From assembly GCA_044222195.1 (NCBI GenBank), contig JBGANS010000008.1:62001-126000 (forward strand): DNA of 64,000 nucleotides, in the 5' to 3' direction. The translations under genes and the position numbers were made by a program. Shown in pieces: positions 45,041 to 52,746 of the stretch. The notes under the pieces were generated by a model. It saw only the letters and a program-made list of their open reading frames with translations, was not told the DNA's origin and searched no databases. The stretch comes from JAHBXE01 sp044222195 (GTDB taxonomy: Bacteria > Planctomycetota > Phycisphaerae > Phycisphaerales > UBA1924). The first letter of the stretch is position 1. Each line of letters starts with the position of its first letter.

Positions 45041-46186
45041 ATGTTCCCCCACATGGTCGCCGCCACAACATCCAGCTCAGCACTCGGGACTCAGCACTCA
45101 GCACTTCCCTCCTCCACCACTCCGTCCCTCCCCCTCCTCCCCTCCCCCGACGAAGCCCTCCTCACCCGCCTCTTCGAAACCGACGCCCCCTCCCTCAACG
45201 ACCTCTTCAAGTCCCTCTCCCAATCCCCCATCGACGGTTCTCCAAAAACCCTCCTCGACCTCTGCCGCTGGTCCCAGCGCGGCGACATCCGCCCCTGGCT
45301 CGACTTCCACGCCTCCGAACTCGCCGCGGCCATCCGCCGCCGCCGAATCGCCAAGCTCGAACAAATCGCCGACACCACCAAAGACCTCGTCGAACAACGC
45401 CGCGCCTGCACCACCGCCCTCCGAGCCCTCAGTGGTGGCACGCCTCTCCGAGGCGTGCGAAACTTGCCTTCCTCCCCCACAGGGGGAGGTGGCCGCGCAG
45501 CGGCCGGAGGGGGCTCCGTCTCTACCTCTTCTACCGCCGCTCCAATCACCCCAAGCGTCACCCTCCAAAACCGCGCCGGCGCCTCCCCGCCACCTCCATC
45601 GGAACCGCGCCCGTCAGGAAGCGGAACCCACCGCCATCAACGAGCCCAAGACTCCACCACAAACTCTCCCTTGCACTCTTCCCCCGACTCAGGACCAGGG
45701 ACGAAAGACTCCGGCCTTCCCTCTCCCACACCTGCTCACCCCCTCACCTCTTCACCTGCTAATCCCCCCGCCCCCTCACCCATTCACCCCTCCACCCCTT
45801 CACCCATCCCCGACCCCCTCGACCGCCCCGCTCACCTCGACTCCCGCGCCCCGCACGACACCCTCGAATCCATCATCCCCCACATCCTCACGCCGCGCGA
45901 CCCCATCTCCTACCTCACTCCCCTCCTCGCCCCGGCCGCCACCATCAACAACACCCCCATCGCCGCACGCGGCCCCAAATCCGCCCTCGCCACTCTCCCC
46001 CAATTCGGCACACTCGCCGGCGCCTCATCCGTCGAGTCCCGCCTCGACGGCGACACCTTCACCTGGTCCGCCCGCTTCGAGTTCGACACCGGCCCCCACT
46101 CAACGTTCAGCATCACCCTCGCTCGAACCCGGCCCGAAAGCCGCTGGCTCATCCACGCCATCTCTCACATGTTCGATACCGGCTAG
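45041..46186 (+). CDS. Hypothetical protein with a repeat-derived linker
   Basis: The start is uncertain (ATG 45041 chosen; 45002 or 45053 possible). The N-terminal domain (about residues 20-130, DEALLTRLFETDAPSLNDLFKSL ... RRIAKLEQIADTTKDLVEQRRACTTALRAL) is helical. The C-terminal domain (about 265-380, APHDTLESIIPHILTPRDPISYL ... FDTGPHSTFSITLARTRPESRWLIHAISHMFD) looks like a compact folded unit. The linker between them (about 130-262) is almost wholly made of dispersed repeat elements: half of family A, a Cys-free GGGG tract, part of family B, family C, and a CTCACCC-rich tract. I do not recognise either domain. Confidence 0.6.
   Translation: MFPHMVAATTSSSALGTQHSALPSSTTPSLPLLPSPDEALLTRLFETDAPSLNDLFKSLSQSPIDGSPKTLLDLCRWSQRGDIRPWLDFHASELAAAIRRRRIAKLEQIADTTKDLVEQRRACTTALRALSGGTPLRGVRNLPSSPTGGGGRAAAGGGSVSTSSTAAPITPSVTLQNRAGASPPPPSEPRPSGSGTHRHQRAQDSTTNSPLHSSPDSGPGTKDSGLPSPTPAHPLTSSPANPPAPSPIHPSTPSPIPDPLDRPAHLDSRAPHDTLESIIPHILTPRDPISYLTPLLAPAATINNTPIAARGPKSALATLPQFGTLAGASSVESRLDGDTFTWSARFEFDTGPHSTFSITLARTRPESRWLIHAISHMFDTG
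45076..45104 (+). repeat. Family C-like tract (ACTCAGC units)
   Basis: CTCAGCACTCGGGACTCAGC + ACTCAGCAC is a variant of the ACTCAGG repeat, read as SALGTQHSAL near the start of the ORF at 45041. Confidence 0.55.
45434..45459. repeat. Palindromic repeat family A, half copy
   Basis: Only the left arm of family A is present (GGTGGCACGCCTCTCCGAGG...). It starts on a codon boundary of the host ORF, like the other two copies, and encodes GGTPLRGV. Confidence 0.8.
45468..45520. repeat. C/G-block inverted repeat (family F)
   Basis: CTTCCTCCCCCACAGGGGGA is followed by GGTGGCCGCGCAGCGGCCGG and AGGGGGCTCC. The internal complementarity (GGCCGC GC AGCGGCC; CCCCC / GGGGG) would form two hairpins. It is read as LPSSPTGGGGRAAAGGGS. 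Confidence 0.55.
45601..45625. repeat. Palindromic repeat family B, partial copy
   Basis: GGAACCGCGCCCGTCAGGAA + GCGGA matches one arm of family B. It is in the same relative frame as the two mnmG copies and encodes EPRPSGSG. Confidence 0.75.
45686..45714 (+). repeat. Family C tract
   Basis: GACTCAGGACCAGGGACGAA + AGACTCCGG encodes DSGPGTKDSG, in the same relative frame as the mnmG tract at 24641. Confidence 0.65.
45730..45815 (+). repeat. CTCACCC-type low-complexity tract
   Basis: Units such as CCCTCACCTCTTCACCTGCT and CACCCATTCACCCCTCCACC recur here and encode a Pro/Ser/His-rich linker (PLTSSPANPPAPSPIHPSTP). Confidence 0.55.
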
Positions 46187-46462
46187 CCCTCGCATCGATT
46201 CTCGCCCACGACGAGCCTAAGACTCATCTCAGCCCAAACTTCTGAGCCACCCAACTCGCCCAGCGCGCGGCCTTTGCCTCATCGCCCCCCCCGCGCCCCC
46301 CCCCGCGCCCAAGTTGCCTCGACGGCAAACGTCGCCCCTTCCCACATTCTCGGGTGTCGGGAACCCTTCCGCGGCTTCATGCGCACATGCCTTATCCGCA
46401 CGCTCGTGCACAGCCCGACCTCTTGACACGCCTGTTATTCTCATCCCAAAGCGGAGGTCCCC

Positions 46463-47281
46463 ATGCGTTTTGCCGCCCTCGCCCTCCTCCTCGCCGCCTC
46501 GCCCGCCCTCGCCGACTTCATCGCCGTCACTTACACCTACGGCCGCCCCTTGCTCATCAATGAGACCACCCACCAGGCCACCTTCTTCGGAACCTCTCTC
46601 CCCGACCAGCTCAACGCCAACTCCATGGCCCGCGGCCCAGACGGCCGCATCTGGGTCAACGGTGCCGCGGGCGGTAACGAGCGCCTCTACACGCTGGACC
46701 CGATCACCGGTCAGTACACGTTCCAAGTCCAGACCGACATCGACGACTTCCGCGCCTTGGCCTTCGCTCCCAATGGAACCCTCTACGCGATCCGCCACGA
46801 CTTCCAGCAGATCTACCACTCGCTCTACACCATCAACCTGACCACCGGCGAATCCACTCTCATCGGCTACAACTCGGCCGGCCCGCTCATCCAGGGCATG
46901 ACCTTCACCAGCGACGGCACCTGCTACGGCTGGGGCGACCCCGTCGGCCTGGTCACCATCAACACGACAACCGGCGTCGCATCAGCCAACCACGGCCCGA
47001 CCGGCAACTTCGGCTTCCAGTCCCTCACCACCGCGCCCGGCGACATCCTCTACGGCTCGGGCATCTACAGCCCAACCCTCCAAACCCGAGTCGCACGCAT
47101 CAACGCCCAGTCCAGCGCCCTCGTCTCCACGTTCGACGTTGTGTTCCCCCCCAACACTTCAATCACCTTCCAGGACCTCCGCGGCATGGAATGGCTCGTC
47201 CCCGCCCCCGGCACCTGGATCGCCGCGATACCACCGCTCCTGTTCGCCGCGCGTCGTCGGCGGGCGACCACTACCGTTTGA
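46463..47281 (+). CDS. Secreted beta-propeller-like protein with PEP-CTERM-like tail
   Basis: The 272-residue protein has a signal peptide (MRFAALALLLAASPALA) and a repetitive beta-propeller-like body (TLDPITGQYTFQVQTDIDDF, TINLTTGESTLIGYN, TINTTTGVASANHG). It ends in VPAPGTWIAAIPPLLFAARRRR, a PEP-CTERM-like tail with PAP motif, hydrophobic helix and Arg cluster. ATG 46463 has GGAGG seven bases upstream. It is probably exported and sorted to the cell surface or matrix by an exosortase not present here. Confidence 0.75.
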   Translation: MRFAALALLLAASPALADFIAVTYTYGRPLLINETTHQATFFGTSLPDQLNANSMARGPDGRIWVNGAAGGNERLYTLDPITGQYTFQVQTDIDDFRALAFAPNGTLYAIRHDFQQIYHSLYTINLTTGESTLIGYNSAGPLIQGMTFTSDGTCYGWGDPVGLVTINTTTGVASANHGPTGNFGFQSLTTAPGDILYGSGIYSPTLQTRVARINAQSSALVSTFDVVFPPNTSITFQDLRGMEWLVPAPGTWIAAIPPLLFAARRRRATTTV

Positions 47282-47314
47282 AGGCAGGTGCCCGCCGTGC
47301 GGCGAGGCGTGCGC

Positions 47315-47812
47315 TCACCAAATCTCCGCCAACAACACCCCCGCCCCATACAACCCCAGCCCATACACCACGTGCGTCCCCAGGCTCTTCACCCGCGCGG
47401 CCCACGGCCGCGGCGTCTTTGACGCCGCGATGCCGAGGCCCATGCACGGCTGCAGCACAAAGAGCGGAGCCGGCAATGTCGCGAGCCCCACGATGAGCGC
47501 CGGAACGATCTTCGGCGACTTCGCCCACGCCAACCCCCAGGTCGCCAAGAGCAGGAACGCAAACGAAATCCCGATCGCGTAATGCGCCATCCACCCGAGC
47601 ACGCGCTCTCCCGGTATCGGATCGGCCTTGGCGATACTCGCGTGAGCGAGCCTCCCCCGCGGGATATGGCCCACCCAACGCCCCAGGAGCCCAAAGTCCA
47701 GCGACTTCACCCCAAAGCCACGCCGCTGAACCTGAGCCCACACATCCATGCACGCCGTCGCTCCGGCGCCGATCAGCACGCCTCGAGCGACACACTCCAC
47801 GGCATTGTTCAT
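47315..47812 (-). CDS. DUF2938-family membrane protein
   Basis: The 165-residue protein has about four membrane helices and the DUF2938 pattern (GVLIGAGATACMDVWAQ at the N-terminus, FGLLGRWVGHIPRGRLAH, ERVLGWMAHYAIGISFAFLLLATWG, LQPCMGLGIAASKTP). Function unknown. ATG 47812 has GGAG five bases upstream; an in-frame start further up is less likely. Confidence 0.75.
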   Translation of the reverse strand: MNNAVECVARGVLIGAGATACMDVWAQVQRRGFGVKSLDFGLLGRWVGHIPRGRLAHASIAKADPIPGERVLGWMAHYAIGISFAFLLLATWGLAWAKSPKIVPALIVGLATLPAPLFVLQPCMGLGIAASKTPRPWAARVKSLGTHVVYGLGLYGAGVLLAEIW

Positions 47813-47875
47813 GCAGTCTCCACGCCCCGCCTTACGCAACAGTATCAGCGCGAAGCGGAGCCCGGCACCGGGTAT

Positions 47876-48676
47876 TCACGGCACCCCATTGGGCCGGTAG
47901 TCCCCATCATCCCAGCGCGAGATGCTTGTCAGGTCTTCGGCCACCACGAGGCGCGCGTGCCCATCGAGGAACAGGGCGTTCGAGCCGTTCACGTGTCGTT
48001 TGGGCGCGATCCGCTGGTTCAGCGTCGGGCTGTTGGGCATCGTCCCGGTCACGTTCGGGGCATCGTGCAGGTCGTAGTAGACGGCCAGGCCGCGGTTGCT
48101 CTGCCCGGCGAAGTACCATGTGTTCGAGTGCACTGCGGCGGCATCGTTGGCGAAGCACGCGAGGAAGATGCAGTCATAGGGTCGGGGGTAGCGGCTCATT
48201 TTCGTGGCCTTCTTCGCGATTGAGTTCAGCACGCCGCGGGCGCGGAACGAGAGCCCGTTGTCCACGTAGTGCACCTCGTGCCGGTCCTTGGGCCGGCTCG
48301 GATCCTTGTAATACGGGGCCAGCGAGTAGAGCTCCCGCCACCCGGCGGGGTCCACCATTGCATCCTTCTCCACCGCCTGGTCGTCGATGTACGGGCGAAG
48401 TGCCCACGCCCACGGCGGATTCGACACCTGCGTTGGGTGCCCCGGCCACTGCTCGCACGACCCGCTCTCTCGCGGGATGTACTCCTTCTGGCTTTCCGCG
48501 TACAGCCCTGCGCCCATCCCGATCTGCCGCTGATTCGACAGGCACACCGCGGCACGGGCCGCCTCGCGCCCCTTGCCCAGCGCCGGCAGGAGCAACCCGA
48601 TCAGCAGCGCAATGATGGCGATGACCACCAGCAACTCAATAAGCGTGAACGCCGCTGTGTGCCGACCCGGGCGCAT
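47876..48676 (-). CDS. Prepilin-like protein with N-methylation site and C-terminal H-X9-DG-type motif
   Basis: The 266-residue protein begins MRPGRHTAAFTLIELLVVIAIIALLI, a type IV prepilin leader cleaved before Phe and then N-methylated. The C-terminal HVNGSNALFLDGHARLV belongs to the planctomycete prepilin-like family in which the DG-containing segment is conserved. Such proteins are abundant in Planctomycetota and form pseudopilin-like surface structures of unknown role. ATG 48676 has a -10-like TACCAT five bases upstream; GTG 48691 is an alternative. Confidence 0.85.
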   Translation of the reverse strand: MRPGRHTAAFTLIELLVVIAIIALLIGLLLPALGKGREAARAAVCLSNQRQIGMGAGLYAESQKEYIPRESGSCEQWPGHPTQVSNPPWAWALRPYIDDQAVEKDAMVDPAGWRELYSLAPYYKDPSRPKDRHEVHYVDNGLSFRARGVLNSIAKKATKMSRYPRPYDCIFLACFANDAAAVHSNTWYFAGQSNRGLAVYYDLHDAPNVTGTMPNSPTLNQRIAPKRHVNGSNALFLDGHARLVVAEDLTSISRWDDGDYRPNGVP

Positions 48677-48681
48677 GCCCC

Positions 48682-48687
48682 ATGGTA
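48682..48687 (-). promoter_or_regulatory. -10-like TACCAT abutting prepilin start (48676)
   Basis: On the minus strand TACCAT is followed by GGGGC (5 nt) and ATG 48676. Confidence 0.35.
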
Positions 48688-48792
48688 CCACGAACCGGCC
48701 CTTTCACCTCCGTCAACTCTCAGGGCAATCGAGCTTCTCGGCGAAGTTCATCGCTCCCTCCCAGTTCAGCAATGCCGCGGCGAGGTCGGAAC

Positions 48793-50958
48793 ATGACTTG
48801 GATGAATCCGGAGCACCCTTCCATGCGCGCACACGCCCTGATCGTCGCCGCCATCGCCATCGCGAGCCAATGCACCGCTCAGACCTGGGTCCAGACCCGC
48901 GGCCCCGGCGCCGGGATGGTTCAGTCGTTTACCGCGTCGGGCGGCGCCGTCTATGCGGGCACTCCGGGCGCGGTGTTCAAGTCCGTCAACGCGGGCCAGA
49001 CCTGGGTGAACATGAGCAGCGGTTTGCCCTCGGGAGCCCTGATCGGAACCATGGCCGCGACGAGCAGCAACGTTTTCGCGGGCACCCAATCCAACAAGCT
49101 CTTCCGGTCCAGCGATGGGGGGCAGACCTGGGTCAGCGCCAGCGTCGGCCTGCCGCAGGCGGGCATCGTTCAGGTCGTCGCCCGCGGCGAGGACCTCTTT
49201 GTCATCAACGGACAAAACGGCCTGCCGGGAAACGTCGGATCGCTGTTCATGAGCACCAATCAGGGCGACTCGTGGACTCCCATCACGACGCCGTCGCTCA
49301 TCTTCACGGTGTTTGCCGAATCGCAGTTCCTCTTCGCGGCGACCGTGACCGGCGTGATCCGGGCTGACGGATCCGGCGCGGGCTGGACGTCCATGAGCAT
49401 GGGCCTGCCCATCAGCGGACTGGTCAAGCACATTCTCCGCGCGGCGGACCAGACGCTGCTGGCTGACACCGGCAACAGCGTGTACCGCTCGGTCAACAAC
49501 GGGCAGAACTGGACGCCGAGCGGGACGGGGTTTGCCGCCAACCACGGCATCCTCGACATGGCCCGATTCGGGTCCGACATCTTCGTCGCCTCGCAGACGT
49601 ACCCGACATTCAGCGTCTATCGCTCGACCGACCACGGTCTCACGTGGCAGCACGCGGACACCGGCCTGCCACCGGGAATTGAGCGATATCCCAAGGGCTT
49701 GGGCGCGGTCGGCGGCACGCTGCTCATCGGCATGCTCGGCGGCGCGGCGCGGACCGACAACGCCGGCGGCCAGTGGAACGATGCCAACAGCGGCATGGTC
49801 ACCAGCCGCGTCACGGCTCTCGCTTCGCTCGGCCAGACGATATGGGCGACAGTGCAAAACAGCGCGAAAGTGCACATGTTTGCCGGGGGCTCGTGGACGT
49901 CGAGCGCCACGGGATTGCCGGGTTCATCGCTGAAGATGATGGGCCTGGCGGCGGCGGATGCATCAACGCTGTACGTCGGCACGAGCGAATCGGGGATCTT
50001 CAAGTCGGTGGATGGAGGGCAAACGTGGGGCGCGGTGAATAACGGCTTGCCGGAGTACATCGGAACGGCGGGAATGCAGTACCGCGAAATGGCGCAGATC
50101 GCCGCGGACGGGCAGACGGTGTATGTCGGCACGGGATTCGGGACGGAGTTCTTCAACCAGGCGTTCCGGACCAGCGGAGGCGGGGTGGCGCGGACGACTA
50201 ACGGTGGAGCATCGTGGCAACTGGTCAACTCCGGCTTCCCGATCATCGCGTTCAACCAGTTCGCCGAGCCCGTGTTCGATCCTGTGACGGCCATCGCGAT
50301 CATCGATGGCGTGGTTTTCGTCGGCACATCAACACAGGGCACGCTCCGCCTGCTGCCCGGGGCGGGGGCGTGGACTCCGGCGAACGGCGGCTTGCCGCAA
50401 TGCGGGGGATCGTTCCCAAGCATGGCGGCCTTTGCGAAACGGGGCAAAGCGATTTTCGGCGTTTCCGGAGGCTTTGGGTGTTTCTGTGCGTGTCCGGCAG
50501 GACCATCGGTGTGGAAGTCGGTCGACGGCGGGGTGACGTGGGTGACGTCCGCCGCGGGCCTTCCGGAATTGCCAGGGTCGTCGATCAAGGTCGTCGGGAG
50601 CGATATGTACGTCGGGCTGCGCGTCGCGACAGGTTCGACGTCGCCAACGGTGTTCAAGTCAACCGATGGCGGAGCGACGTGGGCGCCGGCGGGAACTGGA
50701 CTGGAAGGACGCACGGTGGCGCAACTGGGCATCATCGGGAGCAAGGTGTACGCGGGGACCGAGGGGGCCGGGGCGTGGGAGTTGAAGTCGTGCTACGCGG
50801 ATTGTGATGGGGTCGGCGGTCTCACGGCCAATGACTTCCAGTGCTTCATCAACGCCTACGCCGCCAACGCCGGTTATGCGGACTGTGACCACGTTGGTGG
50901 ACTGACAGCGAACGACTTCCAGTGCTACTTGAACTCGTTCGTCTCGGGATGCCCGTGA
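48793..50958 (+). CDS. Secreted sialidase/sortilin-type beta-propeller with GC-type dockerin-like tail
   Basis: The product is about 721 residues (ATG 48793 with GAGG upstream; ATG 48823 gives a tighter signal peptide, MRAHALIVAAIAIASQCTAQ). The body is made of BNR/Asp-box-like blades, the type seen in sialidases and VPS10/sortilin propellers (KSVNAGQTWVNMSSGLP, RSSDGGQTWVSASVGLP, KSVDGGQTWGAVNNGLP, KSTDGGATWAPAGTGLE). The last 54 residues are the two-fold dockerin-like module (CYADCDGVGGLTANDFQCFI and a second DCDHVGGLTANDFQCYL, ending SGCP). I infer a surface or secreted protein; no sialidase catalytic residues were looked for with confidence. Confidence 0.8.
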   Translation: MTWMNPEHPSMRAHALIVAAIAIASQCTAQTWVQTRGPGAGMVQSFTASGGAVYAGTPGAVFKSVNAGQTWVNMSSGLPSGALIGTMAATSSNVFAGTQSNKLFRSSDGGQTWVSASVGLPQAGIVQVVARGEDLFVINGQNGLPGNVGSLFMSTNQGDSWTPITTPSLIFTVFAESQFLFAATVTGVIRADGSGAGWTSMSMGLPISGLVKHILRAADQTLLADTGNSVYRSVNNGQNWTPSGTGFAANHGILDMARFGSDIFVASQTYPTFSVYRSTDHGLTWQHADTGLPPGIERYPKGLGAVGGTLLIGMLGGAARTDNAGGQWNDANSGMVTSRVTALASLGQTIWATVQNSAKVHMFAGGSWTSSATGLPGSSLKMMGLAAADASTLYVGTSESGIFKSVDGGQTWGAVNNGLPEYIGTAGMQYREMAQIAADGQTVYVGTGFGTEFFNQAFRTSGGGVARTTNGGASWQLVNSGFPIIAFNQFAEPVFDPVTAIAIIDGVVFVGTSTQGTLRLLPGAGAWTPANGGLPQCGGSFPSMAAFAKRGKAIFGVSGGFGCFCACPAGPSVWKSVDGGVTWVTSAAGLPELPGSSIKVVGSDMYVGLRVATGSTSPTVFKSTDGGATWAPAGTGLEGRTVAQLGIIGSKVYAGTEGAGAWELKSCYADCDGVGGLTANDFQCFINAYAANAGYADCDHVGGLTANDFQCYLNSFVSGCP

Positions 50959-51027
50959 TTTCGGTGCCCGGTTTGGGCCGTTTGCCGCTACCATCCGAAC
51001 GCTGCGAGGGCGGCGTCCGGAGCGAGC

Positions 51028-52068
51028 GTGATGCGTCAGGCGTTGGCGAGAACTGCACGAGGCTGTCCGGGCGGTGGGCCACTTCTGAAGGCCGTGCTCG
51101 CGGGAGGGGTGGTTGCACTCGCATCCGTACCGGCACGGGCGCAACTCGACCTGTCCACCTACACGCTGGCACAAACGATCAACTTGCCGCCGGTGCTGAC
51201 CGAGGCCTCGGCCGTCGCGTACGACTGGGACACCAATCGGATCTACCTGATACCCGACAACACCGCGGCGGTCGTGGAGATGACTCTTGGGGGTGTGGTC
51301 GTAAGCCAGATGGCTCTGTCGGGCTTTGAAGATGTTGAGGGGCTGACGTATCTCGGGAGCGGGAGGTTTGCGATCTCGGAGGAGCGGTTGCAGGATGTCT
51401 TCCGGTTCACGTTTGTGGGCGGGGGCACGGTGGTACGGTCGACGCTGCCCGGTGTTTCGCTGGGAGCGACGACGAACAACGATGGGATCGAGGGCTTGTC
51501 GTTTGAGCCGCTCACCGGGTACACATTCGCGGTGAAGGAGAAGACGCCGCCGCGGGTGATGCGGACGGTGATCAACTGGAAGGCGCCATCGGTGACGATT
51601 GTGGACCTGTTCGACCCGGCGCTGCTGGGCGTGCTGGACCTGGCGGATATCGCGGTGCTCTCGACTGTTCCTTCGCTGGTCGGCACGCCGGACCAGGACA
51701 ACCTGCTGATCATCAGCCAGGCTTCGGCGCGGCTGGTCGAGTGCACGCGGACGGGCGTGGTGAAGAGCACGCTCAATCTCTCCGCACTTTCCACGACCGC
51801 CGAAGGTGTTGCGATCGACCCGCAGAGAACGATCTACATCTGTGACGAGTCTCCCAAGCTTTTCATTTTCAAGCCGCCCGCGTGCTACCCGAACTGCGAC
51901 CAAAGCACGGGCAACCCGGTGCTGACCTCGAACGACTTTCAATGCTTCATCAACAACTTCGCCGCGGGGGCGGCTTCGGCAAACTGCGATGGTTCGACGG
52001 GTACGCCGACGCTTACCGCCAATGACTTTCAGTGTTTCGTCGACCAGTTCGCATCGGGCTGTCCGTAA
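51028..52068 (+). CDS. SdiA-regulated-like propeller protein with GC-type dockerin-like tail
   Basis: The 346-residue exported protein (signal peptide to about residue 38, VPARAQ-LDL) resembles the SdiA-regulated/YjiK-like propeller: EASAVAYDWDTNRIYLIPDNTAAVVEM, GFEDVEGLTYLGSGRFAISEERLQDVF, NDGIEGLSFEPLTG, AEGVAIDPQRTIYICDESPKLFIF. The last 55 residues are the paired dockerin-like repeat (CYPNCDQSTGNPVLTSNDFQ..., ANCDGSTGTPTLTANDFQCF). GTG 51028 is the annotated open frame start, with GGAG upstream; the following ATG at 51031 is equally likely. Confidence 0.8.
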   Translation: MMRQALARTARGCPGGGPLLKAVLAGGVVALASVPARAQLDLSTYTLAQTINLPPVLTEASAVAYDWDTNRIYLIPDNTAAVVEMTLGGVVVSQMALSGFEDVEGLTYLGSGRFAISEERLQDVFRFTFVGGGTVVRSTLPGVSLGATTNNDGIEGLSFEPLTGYTFAVKEKTPPRVMRTVINWKAPSVTIVDLFDPALLGVLDLADIAVLSTVPSLVGTPDQDNLLIISQASARLVECTRTGVVKSTLNLSALSTTAEGVAIDPQRTIYICDESPKLFIFKPPACYPNCDQSTGNPVLTSNDFQCFINNFAAGAASANCDGSTGTPTLTANDFQCFVDQFASGCP

Positions 52069-52143
52069 GTACCTGTGCCGGAACGGCTTTGGCTGGTTTC
52101 GTCGCTTCGGTGCGCGACCCGTTTGTAACCCAAACAAATTGGG

Positions 52144-52172
52144 TTGACAGGCACGAAATACCCTACTACCTT
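52144..52172 (+). promoter_or_regulatory. Possible sigma70 promoter before DinB gene
   Basis: A perfect TTGACA (52144-52149) is followed after 17 nt by TACCTT (52167-52172), a weak -10. It would give a leader of about 40 nt to ATG 52218. Confidence 0.4.
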
Positions 52173-52217
52173 ACGAACTATTGACCAATCAGATATCGAA
52201 CACAAGGGAGACTCGGA

Positions 52218-52700
52218 ATGGCACAAGCCACACCCATGACTGATCGCGAGTTGGCTCTGAAGTGGTGGAGTGAAGCGTGGACCGACGGCCTGTGGGCGGC
52301 GTCGTGGCAGAAGTCCATTGACGGGCTGACAGCGCGCCAGGCGGCGTGGGCGCCACCTTCACCGGCGGGCGTTGCCGGGCCGCGGCATTCGATCTGGCAG
52401 ATTGTGCTGCACATGGTGTTCTGGCGGGAGAACTGGCTGGGCCGGCTGTCCGGCGGGCCGCGCCCGACCGACGACGAGACGGCGCAGCTCAACTTTCCGG
52501 CGGTGACGGATATTTCCGAGCAGGCATGGGCGGCGGCGCGGCGACGATTCATTGAATCGCAGGAGCGCGTGGCCGCGGCGTTGAAGAACGGGAAGGCGGA
52601 GGCCGACCCGATCATGTACTTCCTGCCGCACGACTGTTACCACTTCGGGCAGATCAACTATCTGCGGGCGATGCAGGGGGTGAAGTCGGCGGAGGGATGA
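52218..52700 (+). CDS. DinB-family protein
   Basis: The 160-residue protein fits the DinB_2 four-helix fold: WQIVLHMVFWRENWLGRLSGG in helix 2 and FLPHDCYHFGQINYLRAM in the last helix supply the three His expected to bind a metal. Relatives are thiol-dependent transferases or damage-inducible proteins; the substrate is unknown. ATG 52218 has GGGAG nine bases upstream. It is convergent with the propeller gene at 52747. Confidence 0.82.
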   Translation: MAQATPMTDRELALKWWSEAWTDGLWAASWQKSIDGLTARQAAWAPPSPAGVAGPRHSIWQIVLHMVFWRENWLGRLSGGPRPTDDETAQLNFPAVTDISEQAWAAARRRFIESQERVAAALKNGKAEADPIMYFLPHDCYHFGQINYLRAMQGVKSAEG

Positions 52701-52746
52701 GAGTCGCCGGTACGAAGGGGGGCTGGCGGCTCGCAGGGGCAGGGGA

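Noticed and set aside
45041..45820. CRISPR-like array
   Set aside because: The repeats differ in sequence and length and are not regularly spaced; they are several dispersed families placed side by side.
46423..46441. TTGACA at 46423 as a promoter for the PEP-CTERM gene
   Set aside because: The only -10-like hexamer (TATTCT) is seven bases away, far too close, and no other -10 is at 16-18 nt.
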